Positions 51,270-61,680 of a stretch of DNA of 64,000 nucleotides are shown here, one piece after another. The notes under the pieces were generated by a model that was not told where the DNA came from, did no database searches, and was given only the letters and a program-made list of their open reading frames with translations. Made by a program: the position numbers and the translations under genes. The stretch comes from Lepidostoma basale. Taxonomy: Eukaryota; Arthropoda; Insecta; Trichoptera; Lepidostomatidae. Within the stretch, counting starts at the first letter, position 1. Each line of letters opens with the position of its first letter. The stretch is taken from assembly GCA_022606425.2 (NCBI GenBank), contig JAHDVF020000211.1, forward strand, positions 558,001 to 622,000, read 5' to 3'.

Positions 51270-51935
51270 AGCAGTGTACAATTAAATACATATATCATTA
51301 AAGATTTTTTATATGTTTTAATTATTTACAATCGTGAAATTTCAATTAACATATTAACTAATATTCTCAATCACGTGAATCGTAGCATCATAAATTTCAT
51401 AATGTTTTATTTATATATTTTTTTATTAATCACCAATAGTCGAAAGTATATAACTTACCTATCCCAATGTGAAATAAATTGATAACCATATAAACATTAT
51501 AATAATAAAAAAGTGATAATCAGCGTCATCACATTTTTATAATAACATAAATACGATTACTCTTAGCATATGAATCGAAAAAATATTTACGATTTGATCT
51601 TGAAATATACTTGTTTTATACATTTTAATATTAATAACGTTGTTTTATCTATAGTTGTAAAATAAACTCTTGTATATTTAATTATTCCCAAGTAGGCGTA
51701 TGCGTGATTTAATCTACTTTGCTTGAGAATTACAAGAATTGAAATCGTAGTTCAGCACTCTTCATTTTTAATGATCGTGGATCTCGCATTCGTGATTATA
51801 TTGTTATTTATGATATTGTGTGATGGATCAACTTAAAGGTAAGGATTGATTATCTTAAACATGAACACGGATGCATTATTATTGCTAGACTGGATTAATT
51901 ATAGACTATAAAATAGACGTACGCTTAAATAACTT
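51270..51935. other. AT-rich spacer
   Basis: No feature recognised. Confidence 0.4.
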
Positions 51936-51939
51936 ATAA

Positions 51940-52320
51940 AATCATCATCGGCTGTCCCTCGTGTCCGAGGAAGACTGTCCTTCACGATTGTGGGTCCGCA
52001 TGTGACTGAAGAGCCCGACCCTGGACCCACATATTCTGGGGCATCTGGGGCAGGGGAAGGCGCTTGTAGTGGAGCCGTCACCGTCTCCCAGTGGTCTTTC
52101 CTTTCTCCTCCCCCTCCTCTCAGCGGCGTCGTCTCTGCGCTTTTCTTCAGAGTCTTGGGTGCCTTTATGTACTGCTATTCTTCACCTAGGTCTGTCCTCT
52201 GCAGTCTTTTCCCAGCAATCACAGTCGATGCCAGTCTTTTGTAGGTTTCCTTTAAGGGAGTCGCTAAAGCGCTTCCTCTGGCCACCGTGTGAGGGTTTTC
52301 CTTGGGTAAACATTTCCTTT
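51940..52320 (-). pseudogene. LINE-C C-terminus with C2H2 finger
   Basis: Best LINE-C copy. Minus strand: GKPSHGGQRKRFSDSLKGNL, QKTGIDCDCWEKTAEDRPRW (52180-52300), then VHKGTQDSEEKRRDDAAER-like codons and, in another frame, PCPRCPRICGSRVGLFSHMR, THNREGQ: Cys-X2-Cys and His-X3-His of a zinc finger at the extreme C-terminus, as in one broad group of animal endonuclease/RT LINEs. It ends ACGAGGGACAGCCGATGATG. Frameshifted at least twice. Confidence 0.82.
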
Positions 52321-52369
52321 TGTTTAATAAAGCTTTGTTTCAACAGCTGATTACTCTGAATTGTCATCG

Positions 52370-52565
52370 CAAACAATAGTCTTTCCAATAAAGCTAAGAT
52401 GGCTGTCCACAAAGGTGTTCTTATACCGACCTTTTAGTATGGAAGTAAAGGATGTGGAATAATAATTAATTATGCAAGTCGAATAAATGAAATGAATTAG
52501 ATCTTTAAGACGAATGTGTCCATCCTCTCTGCCTATTTCTCCAGAGAAACGGCGTGATAGTTTGC
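52370..52565 (+). pseudogene. LINE-A, internally deleted
   Basis: KAKMAVHKGVLIPTF then YGSKGCG (52388-52460), RINEMN, SLRRMC, and directly SSSLPISPEKRRDS for the SAYPFGETA end in another frame. About 400 bp of the middle are missing. Confidence 0.7.
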
Positions 52566-52650
52566 GAGTGTTTGTTTTTTTCTTATTACAAAACAGTTTT
52601 ACTTATTTTCTTAATTTACAAAATAATTGGCAATGTTACATACGAATATC

Positions 52651-52858
52651 GTTTTTTTTTCTTGTATACAACAGATCGTTTGAACCTAATTACTGTATAC
52701 AATTAATTTTAGCTATTATATTGATTCTTATGACATTTATTTATTTTATTTATTTTATACCGAAGACGGTGTGATAATCACACTGCTATCGCCGGGAATC
52801 GAACCCGGGACCTTCGGAATGGAAGTCAGAGCTCTTACCACTCATCCACGAAGGTCGA
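52651..52858 (-). mobile_element. SINE-1 with central rearrangement
   Basis: TTGTATACAACAGATCGTTT tail, a TTTATTTTATTTATTTTATA run replaces part of the body, then GGGAATCGAACCC (B box) and TACCACTCATCCACG (A box with one change). Confidence 0.85.
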
Positions 52859-53035
52859 CTAAATGTTTTAAAAATTTAAAGACGCTTGTTTTTATTCATC
52901 ACTTTATTTTTGTTTTATCAAAAAAAACGGTTTCGCTCCTTGTCGTCCGCTAATTAATTTTACTTGTTCTTAAAGTTTCGATAAGTTTTTAAGGCACCTA
53001 CGGTTTTCATTTACGGTTATTTTCAATTTTTTTTT

Positions 53036-53570
53036 CTAACCATATTCTGTTTCCAATTTGCATCTTCGTCTCTATTGAGATACAATTAATCCTTGAATTG
53101 ATAACCCGCAATGGGTAAAATCCAGTATTCGTCTAAAAGTATTTATATACATTAATTTATACGTCTAAAAGTATTTATATACATATTGTAAAAACAAAAA
53201 CTGGTCCAAGTTATAGCATATAAATTGGACTGACATCTCCAGGCGTTATCTAGCAATACGTTAATGGCGGTAACCTTTCACATTGCGTTAATAAAAAGAT
53301 CTTCTGCTTAATGCTTAAATCCAATCTTCATAGATGGCGCTAGTGTGTAGATTGAAACTAACATGTGAAGTTTGGTGTTACATATTAACATATATACAAC
53401 TTCCAAAAAGTTGTCAGACATGGTGGTCGTAAGAAAGGTGGAATGGGGATGTTGTATTACATAAAGCGTGCGCCAACCCAACCAGTGACAGGTCATAAGT
53501 CCTGTAAACACCTCGATCACCATATTCTGTTTCCTATTTGTATCTTCGTCTCTATTGAGATACAATTAAT
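53036..53570. repeat. Repeat R, with terminal direct duplication
   Basis: ATTCTGTTTCC and ATCTTCGTCTCTATTGAGAT plus ACAATTAAT occur at 53043-53095 and 53525-53572. Between them: ACGTCTAAAAGTATTTATAT (tandem pair at 53130/53160), GGTGGAATGGGGATGTTGTA and ATTACATAAAGCGTGCGCCA. A second R copy is at 63.4-63.7 kb. A retroelement end or a tandem unit is possible. Confidence 0.55.
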
Positions 53571-53574
53571 AATT

Positions 53575-53940
53575 ATTATTTTCACTATTTACATTGAGAA
53601 GAAATTTCTATAGCCGTCATTATTTTTCAAAATTGTTTACATTGTTTCTGTTAGTACAATAATTATATGTTTTATGAATTCTTCAAAATGACTTCGTAAC
53701 CACAACAGTTTTACGATCATTTATTTATTTTTAATATAAAAAATGAAGTTATTGCAATCACAATATCACACCTGTGGTTTGAGGTTTATGATACTAGACT
53801 TGTTCATTCTACAATAGTAATCTATTTGCTATTAGAAATTATAATAAAATGCTTTTTATTATGTATATATCTATACGATCGTAATAAAAACCGCATTGTA
53901 ACATTAATATATACATATTTTTTAAAAACTATATATACTT
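53575..53940. other. AT-rich spacer
   Basis: Nothing recognised. Confidence 0.4.
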
Positions 53941-53942
53941 GT

Positions 53943-54050
53943 ATAAAAAATAGGTCGTTTTAACTCAATAACGGAATACAATTTGTTTTTAGCTATTGTA
54001 TTAAATCTAATGACAAGTGATAGGTAGCTGATCTATCGTAATTCGGTATT
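53943..54050 (-). mobile_element. SINE-1 3' half
   Basis: AAAAATAGGTCGTTTTAACT, AGCTATTGTATTAAATCTAA, AAGTGATAGGTAGCTGATCT; the tRNA-like head is absent. Confidence 0.7.
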
Positions 54051-54067
54051 CTATCATACAACCTTTT

Positions 54068-54195
54068 TTTCCTGCACCTTCTTCTTAGTGATCTTATTTC
54101 TACGGCGTTTATCCTGCTTTCATCCTTCTTTTCCCAGCTCCAAGCTTCACTTCCATACATGAGGGTTGGCACTAGAACTCCATTATGTACTTAAT
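54068..54195 (-). pseudogene. LINE-A internal piece
   Basis: The complement of VHNGVLVPTLMYGSEAWSWE, KKDESRINAVEIRSLRRR. Both ends are truncated. Confidence 0.75.
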
Positions 54196-54224
54196 TTATT
54201 ATTATTAAAAATCCTTAATTAATT

Positions 54225-54458
54225 ATTATTAAAAATCCTTAACAAATCGGGTGGTGGTCTAGGGGATAGAACGCTTGACTCCTAATCTAGGGGACTTGGG
54301 TTCGAGCCTGGACACGACCAGATTCCTTCTTCATAATAATGAGCTATTTTCTGCTCATATTGAAGATTGTAAAATAAATTCTAATATCATTGATTTAAAT
54401 CTTTGATGTTAGTCTTTTTTTTTAAATAAAAAAAAAAATAAAATAATTATTAAAAATC
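54225..54458 (+). mobile_element. tRNA-Arg-like retroposon with target duplication
   Basis: The head (about 54251-54320) resembles a tRNA: 7-base arms GGTGGTG/CACGACC (one mismatch), a perfect 4-bp D stem TCTA-GGGGA-TAGA, an anticodon-type loop CTCCTAA (as in tRNA-Arg CCT) and a B box GGTTCGAGCCT, ending GACCA. T and anticodon stems pair poorly, so it is not a good tRNA gene. An unrelated tail and A-rich end follow, and ATTATTAAAAATC flanks it (54225-54237 and 54446-54458). Confidence 0.65.
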
Positions 54459-54459
54459 A

Positions 54460-54909
54460 ATTGTTTTTATACACATTATTGATTCGTGGATATAAGCGTG
54501 AAAATAAGTATTTTCCGAATTTAATATGTTGACACAAATCTCCATTACTAACTTAATAGGGATATCTCCGAAACATCTGTTGTACACAGGAAAATGGTTA
54601 TACCCAAGCACTTAGGATGAAAATCAGAAAATCAATCAAAATCATCAAACTATGAAAATCCACAAACATTAAACACTTCCCTATATAAGTCTATATAATC
54701 GCTTTACTATACAGACTTAACCTTAATCTTCAAAAAAATGTGCAATTAACCATAATTTAACTACATATATTATCTTGTATATTCCGTGTCTCTTGGTATC
54801 CTCTTATATATAATATACCCAAGATCCCAGACAAATATTCTACTAGCATGAATTTCATAATTTAACTAATAAAAAACCCAAATTGATTGACTGATGAGGA
54901 TACGTCATT
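54460..54909. other. AT-rich spacer
   Basis: Nothing recognised. Confidence 0.4.
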
Positions 54910-55704
54910 TTAACCCTTAACGTACCGTGTTCAAAACAAAACGCTCGCTCCCATGTGGTAAATTCATTTTACCGCTAACTTTATCTAAATATCAAGCATA
55001 TGACTCGATGAATCAAAATTTAATTTATGTCATCTTGTAGGGAATTTCATTAGGAATAGATCGATATCTATAACATACATGGATTATTTGAAAAACATAT
55101 CATTATTAATTTTTTTCTGGAACCATGCGATTTCTAATATGGAATGCGTCACAGCATACGAGCAACTGGACACCAAGTATAAACTTGTCTCCGCGCAGCG
55201 GCCGGCGGGGCGAGACTTTACGAGATTTTACGTATGATAAAGGCACCTAGGCAAAATGTATAGTACGTTCAAGACAACGAGTACGTATTAATATTTGTCC
55301 CTTTTGGTAAAGTGTTAATATTTTCACAGTTCTGATATTATTAAGTTGCGTGCTGCGTTTCCATCCACAGTCGGTATTATTACGTACCTATTGAAAAGGC
55401 CAAAGATATAATTTATAATACGTTCAAAACAGCGAGTAAGTATTTGTCACTTTTGATAAAGTTGTAAATATTAGCAAAACAAATTCTACCTTAACACGAA
55501 TGAAGGTGAGGGCAGTCTTAGAAAATATTTTTTTTTGGGATGAAGGAAGCAATTTTTTGCTTTTTTTTTTATTACGAAATATTGAGAACACTTCAATGGA
55601 GGATTACAATTTTTTTTATAATATTAGGGTCCATATGTTTTAAGAAAATCCACTTTAAATTGGCAGTGGAAACTCAATTGACCACATGGCAACGCGACGG
55701 TTAA
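54910..55704 (+). mobile_element. TTAA element, copy 3
   Basis: Bounded by TTAA at 54910-54913 and 55701-55704. Nearly collinear with copies 1 and 2; keeps the ACTTTACGAGATTTTACGTA segment deleted in copy 2. A 60-70-codon frame ending VETQFTTWQRDG at the right end is shared by copies but is unlikely to be functional. Confidence 0.72.
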
Positions 55705-56237
55705 TAAAAAATACTTTTCAAAATCGAATATCATCAAAATTTCATTAATCTTTCCGTCAGTAGAGTTCCGTCAGTGTAGTTACTATAGTTTTATTATAGA
55801 AAACAGCTTTTCTATTATATGCACTTAAATAAAGAAGTTTTTTAAGGCTACTTAATTCCCACTATTCTGTATTTACCCACGACGTCACACGTCATAACGA
55901 CGTCAATCATTTCAAATGTAAAATAGGCTATTTTAAATTGTTGGATAATGAAATACTATGCTTTGTGGGTACAAAATGTTGAATTTAAACGAAATGGATT
56001 TAAAACCACTTAATGATTTTGAACGAGCAGTGTTCGCGAGCGGTGCGTATGTATCGTATCGCGCCAACCCGAGCACTGCTCGCGCGTTTCGACTTGTTTT
56101 CTTTACATAAGGTAAACTAACGAACAACGACAACTTTCAAATTATGTAAATTCTTTAAATAAAAAATAAAATCATCTAACATTTTTGGTTAACAATTTTT
56201 ATTATTATATCACCCGAGTATTATATTAATATTTTCA
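55705..56237. other. Spacer with a GC-rich inverted pair
   Basis: CGAGCAGTG (56023) and CACTGCTCG (56083) flank a GC-rich stretch with TTCGCGAGCGGTGCG. No gene recognised; it could be a decayed MITE or promoter-like DNA. Confidence 0.35.
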
Positions 56238-56905
56238 ATGGCACATATCAGGGCTTGTTAAGTCTGGTTTCTTCCAACTGAGACAGCTAAAGCACATACG
56301 GAGATGTTTACCTGTTGGTGAAGCTAGTACCCTCGTAAATTCTTTTGTAGTGTCACGGTTAGATTATTGCAACGGAATGTACACTGGATTGCCAAATAAT
56401 CAATTAAGCAGAATACAAAGCGTATTTAATGCTGCTGCCCGATTGATTATGGGGCAACAAAAATACTGTCATATCACGCCGCTCCTGAAGGACCTTCATT
56501 GGCTTAAAATCCGAGAGCGAGTAAAATATAAATTGTGTTTGACAGTGTTTAAGGCTCGACACCAGAGAGCGCCAGCGTATATATCGGACCTCTGCGTGAC
56601 ACCCATGCCAACGGAAAAGCAATGTTCACTCCGATCAGTAGAAACAAGTGCAAACAACATAGCTATTCCAGTCAGAGCCAATAAAGCATGTTTCTATGAT
56701 CGTGCTTTCAGCGTTGCGGGTCCGTTGGCGTGGAATAGCCTCCATGTTAGTATTAAGTATGAGGATAGTGACGTTAAATTTAAGAAACATCTTAAGACTG
56801 CACTGTTCGGTCAGTCATTTCCTAGTGCGCCCTTGGAGTAATTGATTTTACAAAACGGCGCACTTAAAATACAAATCATCATAATAATAATAATAATAAT
56901 GGCAA
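56238..56905 (+). pseudogene. L2-like LINE C-terminus, copy 3 (different subfamily)
   Basis: One uninterrupted frame from about 56242 to 56841: HISGLVKSGFFQLRQLKHIR, VVSRLDYCNGMYTGLPNNQL, FNAAARLIM, HITPLLKDLHWLKIRERVKY, KLCLTVFKARHQRAPAYISD, FYDRAFSVAGPLAWNSL, KKHLKTALF, stop after PLE. This is the post-palm part of a CR1/L2-like reverse transcriptase, about 200 codons without a break, diverged from copies 1 and 2. The 3' end has GTGCGCCCTTGGAGTAATTG, ACGGCGCACTTAAAATAC and (ATA)n. Confidence 0.9.
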
Positions 56906-56909
56906 AGAA

Positions 56910-57185
56910 ACGGTAATCCTGTGGGATAACGGTCAATTATAATAATTAAATCGATTTTTTTAAATTATATTGGTAATTTATAGAGTTCATATTCGCTTGG
57001 CACAGCCAGGTCGCGATTTAGCCGCTTCGTTTGCTTTTATTCGGAACGGAGGAAAAATACACGTAATATTTTTAGCTGATCTGTCAAACCGTCTCGAATC
57101 TACGAAAATACTTTAAGATGCCATTGTTCAAATTGTTCGCTGTTAAAATTGTTACACTCCTCTTTCTTATTTTATGTATAATATG
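56910..57185. other. Spacer
   Basis: No feature recognised. Confidence 0.4.
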
Positions 57186-57189
57186 TTAT

Positions 57190-57615
57190 TCTTCTACTTC
57201 TTCTCCTTAGTGATGATCTTGTAATCTGTTAAAATATCAAAGTTTGTCCTGTGACGAAGACGTGCAGCTTTCTCTCCATCTCTTTGGTGGTCGTCCAGAT
57301 AGTCGGCGGCCCTCTGGAGTCTCGCGCATCATGATCTTGGGTCTCCTCGCTGGGTCCGTCCTCTCGACGTGGTCCATCCAGAATCGTCTTCTCTGCGTAG
57401 TTCATCTCATAATATCGTCAATTTTGTAGAATCTGCGAATCTCTTATTTGGGTACCCTACCTCTCCTTAAGGGTTCTACCCACGATATGTCACAATGTTT
57501 TCATTTCTGCTACTCTAGGGAAAGTTTGGTTCTGACAGTGTCTGCTCTTGCTTCGATTTCGTAAGTCATTATGTGTCTGACGCATGTTTTGTCGATCCTG
57601 ACTTTGCTATTTATG
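57190..57615 (-). pseudogene. LINE-E RT C-terminus, degenerate
   Basis: Minus strand: KVRIDKTCVRHIMTYEIEAR, ADTVRTK, RRRFWMDHVERTDPARRPKI, MMRETPEGRRLSGRPPKRWR and ESCTSSSQDK, then GAGAAGAAGTAGAAGAA. Several stops. Confidence 0.78.
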
Positions 57616-57619
57616 TAAG

Positions 57620-57803
57620 TTATTATTTATTTTTAAGAAATCCATTAGTAACGCAAGCCTCTAAAAAAATACTAATACAGTTTTATTTAAACATAACATT
57701 ACACGCATTCATTTGTAATAATACGCTAGGTATAATTTAAAAGTATTTTCAATAACAAAATATTCAATTTTCTGACGTAATTTCGAACAACTTTCGAAGA
57801 GTG
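57620..57803. other. AT-rich spacer
   Basis: Nothing recognised. Confidence 0.4.
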
Positions 57804-58030
57804 TCGACCTTCGTGGCAGAGTGGTAAGAGCTCTGACTTCCATACAGAAGTCAAGGGTTCGATTCCCGGCGATGGCAGGGTGGTTTTCACACTATCTTTG
57901 GTCTGGTGTAGAATTCCCGTGACAATAAAATAGCGATAAGTTAGCTATCTCTCACATGTCTATATAATAATAGCTTAAAACAAATTGTATTCAGTAATTG
58001 GGTTCAAACGACCTGTTGTATAAAAAAAAT
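57804..58030 (+). mobile_element. SINE-1, full length
   Basis: CGACCTTCGTGGCAGAGTGG, B box GGTTCGATTCC (57857-57867), body, TTGGGTTCAAACGACCTGTT and poly-A. Confidence 0.92.
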
Positions 58031-58081
58031 CGACGTATTCCTCTCTCGCTCTCTTGTATACAAAATATTCTCTTACTAATG

Positions 58082-58420
58082 CGTATCTTCTACTTTCGAT
58101 GCCGTGTCAGGTCCTCAAAACGTTGACGATCACTACAGCAAAGGCATCTCTATCCTGCGCCACTTGGAACAGGTTCTGAACTCTTGTTATTCCTGTCCAC
58201 TCTTTGATGTTCTGCAGCCAGGACAGCTGCCTTCTACCACGTCTACTACCCGACGTCCCTCCACTTTACCCATTAATATCAGTCGAAGAAGGTGGTATTT
58301 TTCTCCCCTTAGCACATGGCCCAAATATGAGACCTTTCTAATTTTCACACTCTAAAACAGCTCTTTATTGGCTCTGGCTCTCTGCAGTACGTCTGCATTA
58401 CTGACCCTCTCGGTCTGATG
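58082..58420 (-). pseudogene. LINE-B C-terminus
   Basis: Minus strand: [40 protein letters not shown]-type frame break, [43 protein letters not shown] follows at the 3' end. Confidence 0.8.
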
Positions 58421-58517
58421 TGTATGCATGAAAATAAAATGTATGATGTTAACATTTTACTGCAAAATATGTATTAATAAAAGTTTATATATAAATTGTA
58501 TAGTATTATATAGTTTA

Positions 58518-58790
58518 TATATCGTCGGTTCAAAGGTAGGTAAAACTCATTAAGTGATATTTTGGTCAAAATTTTGATTTTTGCATTTTCTGCATCAGAT
58601 TTGTGAATTCTACGTCAGGAAATAATCACCAAGTGTTTTTATTAAAGAATAACTGTTATTCTTTAATAAATACACTTGGTGATTATTTTCTGACGCAGAA
58701 TTCACAAGTCTGATACAGACAATGCAAAAAAATTGTTTTTACCAAAATGTCACTTAATGAGTTTTACCTTTGAACCGACGATATAAATAT
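58518..58790. mobile_element. Foldback MITE with near-perfect arms
   Basis: Arms of about 130 bp meet at TAAAGAATAA-CTG-TTATTCTTTA (58643-58665). The termini are ATCGTCGGTTCAAAGGTA inward, flanked by TATAT-like sequence on both sides. No hammerhead-like core; it is a separate family from the HH elements. Confidence 0.8.
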
Positions 58791-58849
58791 ATAGTTTATA
58801 TATAAATTTTATAGTATTATGCTACTTTGCTGTAGTATTATTATTGACG

Positions 58850-59210
58850 CGCGTGCATGACACGATGTATGAACGACCTTCGTGGCAGAGTGGTTACGAG
58901 CTCTGACTTCCATGTCGAAGGTCCTGGGTTCGATTCCCGGCGATGGCAGTGTGATTGTCACATTGTCTTTGGTCTGGTGTAGAATTCACGTGACAATAAA
59001 ATGGCGATAGATTGGCTACCTATCACATGTTACGAGAATCAATATAATAGCTAAAAATATAAAAATTTTATACTGTAATTGGGTCCAAACGACCTGTTGT
59101 GTACATAAAAAAAAAATGTTGAGGAAGCGAGAGAAATATGTCAGGAAAGAAAAGTGTGGCAGTCCTTTCTTTCTGCCTACCCCTTCGGGGACACGGCGTG
59201 ATAGTTAGTT
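58850..59210 (+). pseudogene. LINE-A 3' end split by a SINE
   Basis: ACGCGCGTGCATGACACGAT and GTATGAA (58850-58873), the SINE, then TGTTGAGGAAGCGAGAGAAA to SAYPFGDTA (59117-59200) and TAGTTAGTTAG. Joining the two parts gives the normal LINE-A order. Confidence 0.85.
58874..59116 (+). mobile_element. SINE-1, full length, inside LINE-A
   Basis: CGACCTTCGTGGCAGAGTGG, B box, body, TTGGGTCCAAACGACCTGTT and poly-A. No clear target duplication at the junctions. Confidence 0.93.
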
Positions 59211-59214
59211 AGTT

Positions 59215-59784
59215 TATATATAAAACTTATACATAGTGTGCTAAGGTAGATTTGCATTCTCAAATTATTGAAGAGAGCTTATTTAGAAAAAAAAATTAGG
59301 AGGATCCAATAAAATGGATGACGTCAGTGTATTATCGGATGGTATAAATTATTTAAATACTCATAGCACAACAAAACACTTCACAAATGATTAGCGCCTA
59401 AAAAACTAGATAAACAAATTAATCGTGACAGCCTCTCAACTCCCCTCTCTGCGATTCTGGTGTGGAGGACCACATCCGAAGTCTGAACAAAGTTTGACCT
59501 TTTGGTGTTTACTCGCGTTTTGGCTCCCAAGTGCACAGAAAACATCAATCGTTAACCGCCTCCATTCGCAAATAATTCTGAAGCACTTTTGAGACAATAA
59601 AATTTTATTGCATAAAATTATACTTTTTTAAAACCAATTAATGCAACTTCTCAAGGCGGTTTTATCCATTATATTTCGTACATATTTTAACACCAACAAT
59701 AAATATTATATTTTTTTCTGTCGTATATGTTCGTTCCGAATCCGTAGCAACAGAATAATGAATATGCCCAGACATATATTTGGA
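59215..59784. other. Spacer, some single-copy-looking DNA
   Basis: 59430-59560 is less AT-rich but has no supported frame. Confidence 0.4.
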
Positions 59785-59910
59785 TATACTTAGGAAATTA
59801 AAAATAACTTTGTTTAATCCAATAATTATTAAAAAATATTAAAAAACACGACATGTTTCGGAGGACACCTCCATCTTCAGATGTAAAAATACAATAAAAA
59901 CCAAACAATG
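59785..59910 (-). mobile_element. HH-h element arm
   Basis: TAACTTTGTTTAATCCAATA at the outer side, then the motif at 59846-59884. Only one arm is present. Confidence 0.6.
59846..59884 (-). ncRNA. Hammerhead-ribozyme-like motif (HH-h), complete core
   Basis: Minus strand: ACAT (stem I, pairs with GTGT), CTGAAGA, extra T, GGAGG-TGT-CCTCC (perfect 5-bp stem II), GAAA, ACATGT palindrome, C17, GTGT. No departure from the invariant core apart from the extra T before stem II. Confidence 0.6.
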
Positions 59911-59999
59911 AAAGACTAATATAAAAACGCATTTAAAATTCGATACGATAATTCAAATTTAAAAATTAACCTGGGCTATTTGTTATAAGTACTCATATA

Positions 60000-61285
60000 T
60001 TAGGTCCTTACATATGAAATTGGCGTTTTGCCGTACTGGCAACTTTGATCTCAAATATCTTCTCTTTGGTTAGGAATTCCAAATTCAAATTTATACAGCT
60101 ATTTACTCAAGTATTTGTGTTTCGAAAATTATAATTCATTTGTTTTTTCCTCAATTGTTTTTTTCTTTGCGTCACTCAGTTTACAAAATGGAAAACTTGA
60201 AATATCGCGTTATTTACGAGTACGAGTTCCACCGTGGCACCAGTGCTGCAGAAACGGCTCGAAGGATTAATGATGTATATGGCGACGGTGCCGCAAAAGA
60301 AAACACAGTGCGTTTTTGGTTCCAACGTTTTCGTTCTGGAAATTTCGACCTGCAGAACAAGCCCCGTGGACGGCCGGAGACCAAAGTTGATAATGAAGAA
60401 TTGAAGGCTATTGTGGAAGCGGATCCATCGCAAACCACGTTCGAGTTAGCTGCAGGCTGCGGTGTTAGTGATAAAACTGTTTTAATCCACTTGAAGCAAA
60501 TTGGGAAGGTGAAAAAGCTTGAAAGGTGGGTACCTCACGAATTGAGTGAAGCAAATCAACAAACGCGCGTTGACTGCTGCGTTGCATTACTCAACCGGCA
60601 CAATAATGAAGGGATTTTGAATCGAATCATTACCTGTGATGAAAAGTGGATCCTGTATGATAATCGGAAGCGCTCATCGCAATGGCTGAACCCTGTCGAA
60701 CCAGCCAAACCATGCCCCAAGCGAAAATTGACTCCAAAAAAGTTACTTGTGAGCGTTTGGTGGACTAGTGCTGGTGTCGTTCACTACAGCTTTCTTAAAT
60801 CTGGCCAGACGATTACGGCAGATGTCTATTGTCTGCAACTGCAAACCATGATGGAAAAGCTAGCTGCTAAACAACCGAGGCTGGTTAATCGCTCTAGGCC
60901 ACTGCTGCTTCATGATAACGCTAGACCACACACTGCACAACAGACGGCTACCAAATTAGAAGAGCTTCAATTGGAATGTCTAAGACATCCACCTTACTCT
61001 CCGGACCTTGCCCCAACAGATTACTATTTTTTTTCGAAATTTGGATAACTTCTTGCAAAGGAAAAAATTCAACTCCGATGGGGCAGTCCAAACCGACTTC
61101 AAAGATTTTATTTTTCCCGTCCGAATGGTTTTTTTAGTAAAGTGATCGATGAACTACCTATGAGATGGCAAAAGTGCATAGATAGCAATGGTACATACTT
61201 TGATTAAATAAATATATTATATTTAAAAAAAATCAACTTTATGTTCCTCCCATACAAAACGCCAATTTCATATGTAAGGACCTTA
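60000..61285 (+). mobile_element. Second mariner-family transposon, complete ends
   Basis: Inverted repeats at 60000-60030 and 61255-61285 (both contain GGTCCTTACATATGAAATTG inward) with TA at 59998-59999 and 61286-61287. 1286 bp. It is a different lineage from the 9.3-kb mariner, with other ends and transposase. Confidence 0.93.
60188..61207 (+). pseudogene. Mariner transposase, DD34D, broken near the C-terminus
   Basis: The start at ATG 60188 (CAAAATGG context) is preferred over the in-frame ATG at 60140 because MENLKYRVIYEYEFHRG is the usual family start. Domains: first HTH (residues 1-55, TAARRINDVYG-like), linker KPRGRPETK, second HTH (60-110), catalytic triad Asp in TCDEKW (about 154), LLHDNARPH (about 248) and PTDYYFF, 34 residues between the last two. 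The frame runs open for 287 codons to 61048. One extra T in an 8-T run (61027-61034) then shifts it; a second shift near 61106-61119 restores the original frame, which reaches LPMRWQKCIDSNGTYFD and TAA at 61205-61207. All three catalytic Asp are intact. The lesions lie after them, so loss is recent or mild. Confidence 0.93.
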
Positions 61286-61289
61286 TATT

Positions 61290-61680
61290 ATTATTATTTA
61301 TTAGTTATAAAAAAATAATCAGAACGAAATTCAAAATAATCCAGAAATATTCTCGGGCCCGCGCATCGTGTGCATTTCGAATTACTTTCAGAGAGAATCG
61401 AAGTATTCTTCTCTCACTCTCTTTTATTCAAAATATTTTCGTACTCATTAATGATGACATCTAGGTTTTTGCCTATTAATTTTATGATACGTATGGTATA
61501 AATATTTACTTTGGCAAAATGTACAATGTTTTTATATTATTGTAAATATTTCTTAAAATTCTTTTTTTATGAGCAATCATCGAAGAAACAGGATTTTTTA
61601 ATTAAATTTGTGATGATCTGAAGGCTTCCAAAACATATTTTTTTATCATTTCGTCCTGTATCATTATTAAAATACATAAT
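61290..61680. other. AT-rich spacer
   Basis: GATCTGAAGGCTTCCAAAAC (61617) loosely resembles an HH core but lacks the stem; otherwise nothing. Confidence 0.35.

Noticed and set aside
60140..60187. Upstream ATG of the second mariner transposase
   Set aside because: The 16 extra residues are unlike the family start; the ATG at 60188 has the better context.
61615..61640. Hammerhead-like motif TCTGAAGGCTTCCAAAAC
   Set aside because: No room for stem II between CTGAAGG and the AAAAC; chance or a remnant too decayed to use.
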